A stretch of DNA of 7,096 nt from Chryseobacterium sp. UBA6632. Its GTDB lineage: Bacteria > Bacteroidota > Bacteroidia > Flavobacteriales > Weeksellaceae. The number at the start of each line of letters is the position of its first letter. Position 1 is the stretch's first letter. Under the pieces are notes generated by a model. The model saw only the letters and a program-made list of their open reading frames with translations, was not told the DNA's origin and searched no databases. Shown in pieces: positions 5,059 through 7,096 of the stretch. The DNA lies in assembly GCA_002455915.1 (NCBI GenBank), contig DKLU01000286.1:5066-12161 (forward strand), given 5' to 3'. Position numbers and translations under genes: made by a program.

Positions 5059-7074
5059 ATGAACAATAAAGGATTTAACTGGTTTTTTCCGATTGCGATC
5101 ATAGCTCTTTTGCTATTTTTTATCCCGAATTTTTTCGGTGATAGCAGTGCAAAATCTATAGACGAGGACGAGTTTTTCAAAGTCATGCAAGCCGGGAAAG
5201 TTCAGAACATTTTAATATATAAAGACACTGAAAAGGCTGATGTTTTCTTAACTCAAGCTGCTAAAACGGAGATGGTGAACAAAAAAGCCAAAGAAAATGA
5301 TCCGTTTTCAGCATTTGCCGTAACTCCAAAAGCAGATTACACTGTAAAATACGGAGATCTTCAGCTTTTCCTTCAGAAATTTGATCAGGTAAAGGCAACG
5401 AATCCTGTTATTAAAACAACCAAAGATTATGGTGCGGGGAAAAGCCCTTTCATGGATATTTTGGTTTCAGCATTCATCTGGATCGCAATTTTAGGAATCT
5501 TCTATTTCCTTCTTTTCAGAAAGATGGGCGGTGGAGGAGGTCCTGGCGGACAAATCTTCTCTATCGGAAAATCTAAGGCTAAACTTTTCGACGAAAAAGA
5601 AAGAATTCAGGTAACATTTAAGGATGTTGCAGGTTTGGAAGGTGCTAAAGAAGAGGTTCAGGAAGTGGTAGATTTCTTGAAAAACTCAGAAAAATATACA
5701 AAACTGGGAGGTAAAATTCCTAAAGGTGTACTTTTGGTAGGGCCTCCGGGAACAGGTAAAACGTTATTGGCGAAGGCGGTAGCGGGTGAAGCTAAAGTTC
5801 CATTCTTCTCACTTTCAGGTTCAGATTTCGTAGAAATGTTTGTTGGGGTAGGTGCTTCAAGAGTTAGAGATCTTTTTGCTCAGGCTAAAGCTAAATCTCC
5901 TGCAATTATCTTTATTGATGAGATTGATGCAATTGGACGTGCAAGAGGTAAAAACAATTTCTCTGGCGGAAACGACGAAAGAGAAAATACATTGAACCAG
6001 CTTCTTACAGAAATGGATGGTTTCGGAACAGATACCAACGTAATTGTAATGGCAGCAACCAACAGAGCAGATATCTTAGATAAAGCTTTGATGAGAGCAG
6101 GACGTTTTGACCGTTCAATTTATGTAGACCTTCCGGAATTACATGAAAGAAGACAGATTCTTGATGTTCACTTAAAGAAAATCAAGCTTGATGACAGCGT
6201 TGACAGAGATTTCCTTGCAAAACAAACTCCTGGTTTCAGTGGTGCAGATATCGCTAATCTATGTAACGAAGCGGCACTTATTGCAGCTAGAAACAGTCAT
6301 GAATTTGTAGTGAAACAGGATTTTCTTGATGCTGTAGACAGAATCATCGGGGGTCTTGAGAAGAAAAATAAAGCAATTAAACCTTCTGAAAAGAAAAGAA
6401 TTGCATACCACGAGGCCGGTCACGCAACCGTTTCTTGGCTTACAGAGCATGCTTCTCCACTATTGAAGGTTACTATTGTACCAAGAGGGCGTTCTTTAGG
6501 GGCAGCATGGTACTTGCCTGAAGAAAGACAGATCACTACAACAGAACAGTTGTTAGACGAAATGTGTTCACTTTTAGGTGGTAGAGCAGCAGAGCAGGTG
6601 GCATTAGGGAATTACTCTACAGGAGCACAGAATGACCTTGAAAGAGCTTTCAAACAGGCAAATTCAATGGTTACGATCTACGGATTGAGCGAAAAAGTAG
6701 GACACGTTTCTTACTATGATAGCTCAGGTCAGGCAGATTATTCTTTCTCAAAACCATATTCTGAAAAAACAGCTGAGCTTATTGATGCTGAGATCAAACA
6801 ATTTGTAAGTGATCAGTATGACAGAGCGATTCAGATTTTAACTGATAATAAAGATAAGCTTGATGCGTTGGCGAATAAGCTTTTAGAAAAAGAAGTTATT
6901 TTCCGTGAAGATTTGGAAGAAATATTTGGAAAAAGAGCTTGGGATCCTGAATTAACAGAGAAACCGGTTACCAATACTATTCCTGATGCAAAGGAGCCAA
7001 CAGAAGAAATTATTATAAAAGATAAAGTAGAGGATAGCGAAATTCAGGCGCCTGAAAGCCCAACTCAACTGTAA
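5059..7074 (+). CDS. ftsH: ATP-dependent zinc metalloprotease FtsH
   Basis: 671 residues, a hexameric membrane AAA+ protease that extracts and degrades misassembled membrane proteins and selected cytoplasmic regulators. Order of parts: membrane helix 1 (about 9-26), periplasmic domain (about 27-130), helix 2 (about 133-153), glycine-rich linker GGGGGPGG (157-164), and an AAA+ domain with Walker A GPPGTGKT (228-235), pore loop FVGVG (261-265), Walker B IIFIDEID (283-290) and second region of homology (333-352) with arginine fingers R349 and R352. The protease domain follows, with HEAGH (451-455) zinc ligands H451 and H455, catalytic E452, and third ligand D526 in TGAQND. All key residues are present. 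The C-terminal tail after FGKRAWDP (about 630-671) is acidic and probably disordered. The periplasmic domain contains an insert-like stretch (about 64-92) and is longer than I would expect for a short FtsH. ATG 5059 lies 15 bases after rsfS. It is complete at the 3' end. Confidence 0.97.
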   Translation: MNNKGFNWFFPIAIIALLLFFIPNFFGDSSAKSIDEDEFFKVMQAGKVQNILIYKDTEKADVFLTQAAKTEMVNKKAKENDPFSAFAVTPKADYTVKYGDLQLFLQKFDQVKATNPVIKTTKDYGAGKSPFMDILVSAFIWIAILGIFYFLLFRKMGGGGGPGGQIFSIGKSKAKLFDEKERIQVTFKDVAGLEGAKEEVQEVVDFLKNSEKYTKLGGKIPKGVLLVGPPGTGKTLLAKAVAGEAKVPFFSLSGSDFVEMFVGVGASRVRDLFAQAKAKSPAIIFIDEIDAIGRARGKNNFSGGNDERENTLNQLLTEMDGFGTDTNVIVMAATNRADILDKALMRAGRFDRSIYVDLPELHERRQILDVHLKKIKLDDSVDRDFLAKQTPGFSGADIANLCNEAALIAARNSHEFVVKQDFLDAVDRIIGGLEKKNKAIKPSEKKRIAYHEAGHATVSWLTEHASPLLKVTIVPRGRSLGAAWYLPEERQITTTEQLLDEMCSLLGGRAAEQVALGNYSTGAQNDLERAFKQANSMVTIYGLSEKVGHVSYYDSSGQADYSFSKPYSEKTAELIDAEIKQFVSDQYDRAIQILTDNKDKLDALANKLLEKEVIFREDLEEIFGKRAWDPELTEKPVTNTIPDAKEPTEEIIIKDKVEDSEIQAPESPTQL

Positions 7075-7096
7075 TTTTTATAAAGAAATTAAACCA

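Noticed and set aside
1..7096. CRISPR array, insertion sequence, prophage, toxin-antitoxin or other defence system
   Set aside because: No regularly spaced repeats, transposase or integrase motifs, tRNA/att duplications or nuclease domains were seen. All but a small fraction of the window is assigned to core genes, so an exciting new system is not supported here.
7075..7096. Terminator or next gene after ftsH
   Set aside because: Only 22 A/T-rich bases remain; no stem or start codon with a usable frame can be judged.

Overview
The window looks like core chromosome of a member of the Bacteroidota, most probably family Weeksellaceae (Chryseobacterium-like). Several things point that way: low GC with A/T-rich intergenic DNA, promoter-like TAnnTTTG boxes instead of sigma70 -10/-35 pairs, almost no Shine-Dalgarno sequences, Bacteroidota-restricted families (DUF4271, DUF4296), and Bacteroidota-style versions of TGT, BirA and FtsH. 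The genus assignment is inference from protein character, not from a search.

Layout. Positions 1-378 (minus strand) hold the N-terminal part of a DUF4271-type membrane protein that runs off the left edge. A 75-base divergent intergenic region with a promoter-like box on each strand separates it from a plus-strand cluster at 454-3881: a polyprenol-phosphate mannose synthase-like glycosyltransferase, a small DUF4296 lipoprotein (ATGA overlap), tRNA-guanine transglycosylase tgt (2-base gap), and an LptF/LptG-family permease. A 91-base gap carrying two compact hairpins lies between tgt and the permease. A monofunctional biotin ligase (birA) follows on the minus strand; its 3' end overlaps the permease 3' end by 7 bases. 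From the birA-rsfS divergent region, rsfS and ftsH read rightward as a probable operon. The last 22 bases contain nothing recognisable.

Functionally the genes are mostly housekeeping: envelope building (mannose donor synthesis, LPS transport permease, lipoprotein), tRNA queuosine modification, biotinylation of carboxylases, ribosome silencing in stationary phase, and membrane protein quality control.

I found no CRISPR array, mobile element, toxin-antitoxin pair or defence system, and no clear undescribed system. The points most worth a second look are the loss of the three zinc-binding cysteines in TGT, the paired hairpins after tgt that resemble a dispersed repeat, the DUF4271/mannosyltransferase/DUF4296 envelope cluster, and the promoter boxes that sit almost on top of start codons and show that two upstream TTG codons are not the true starts.
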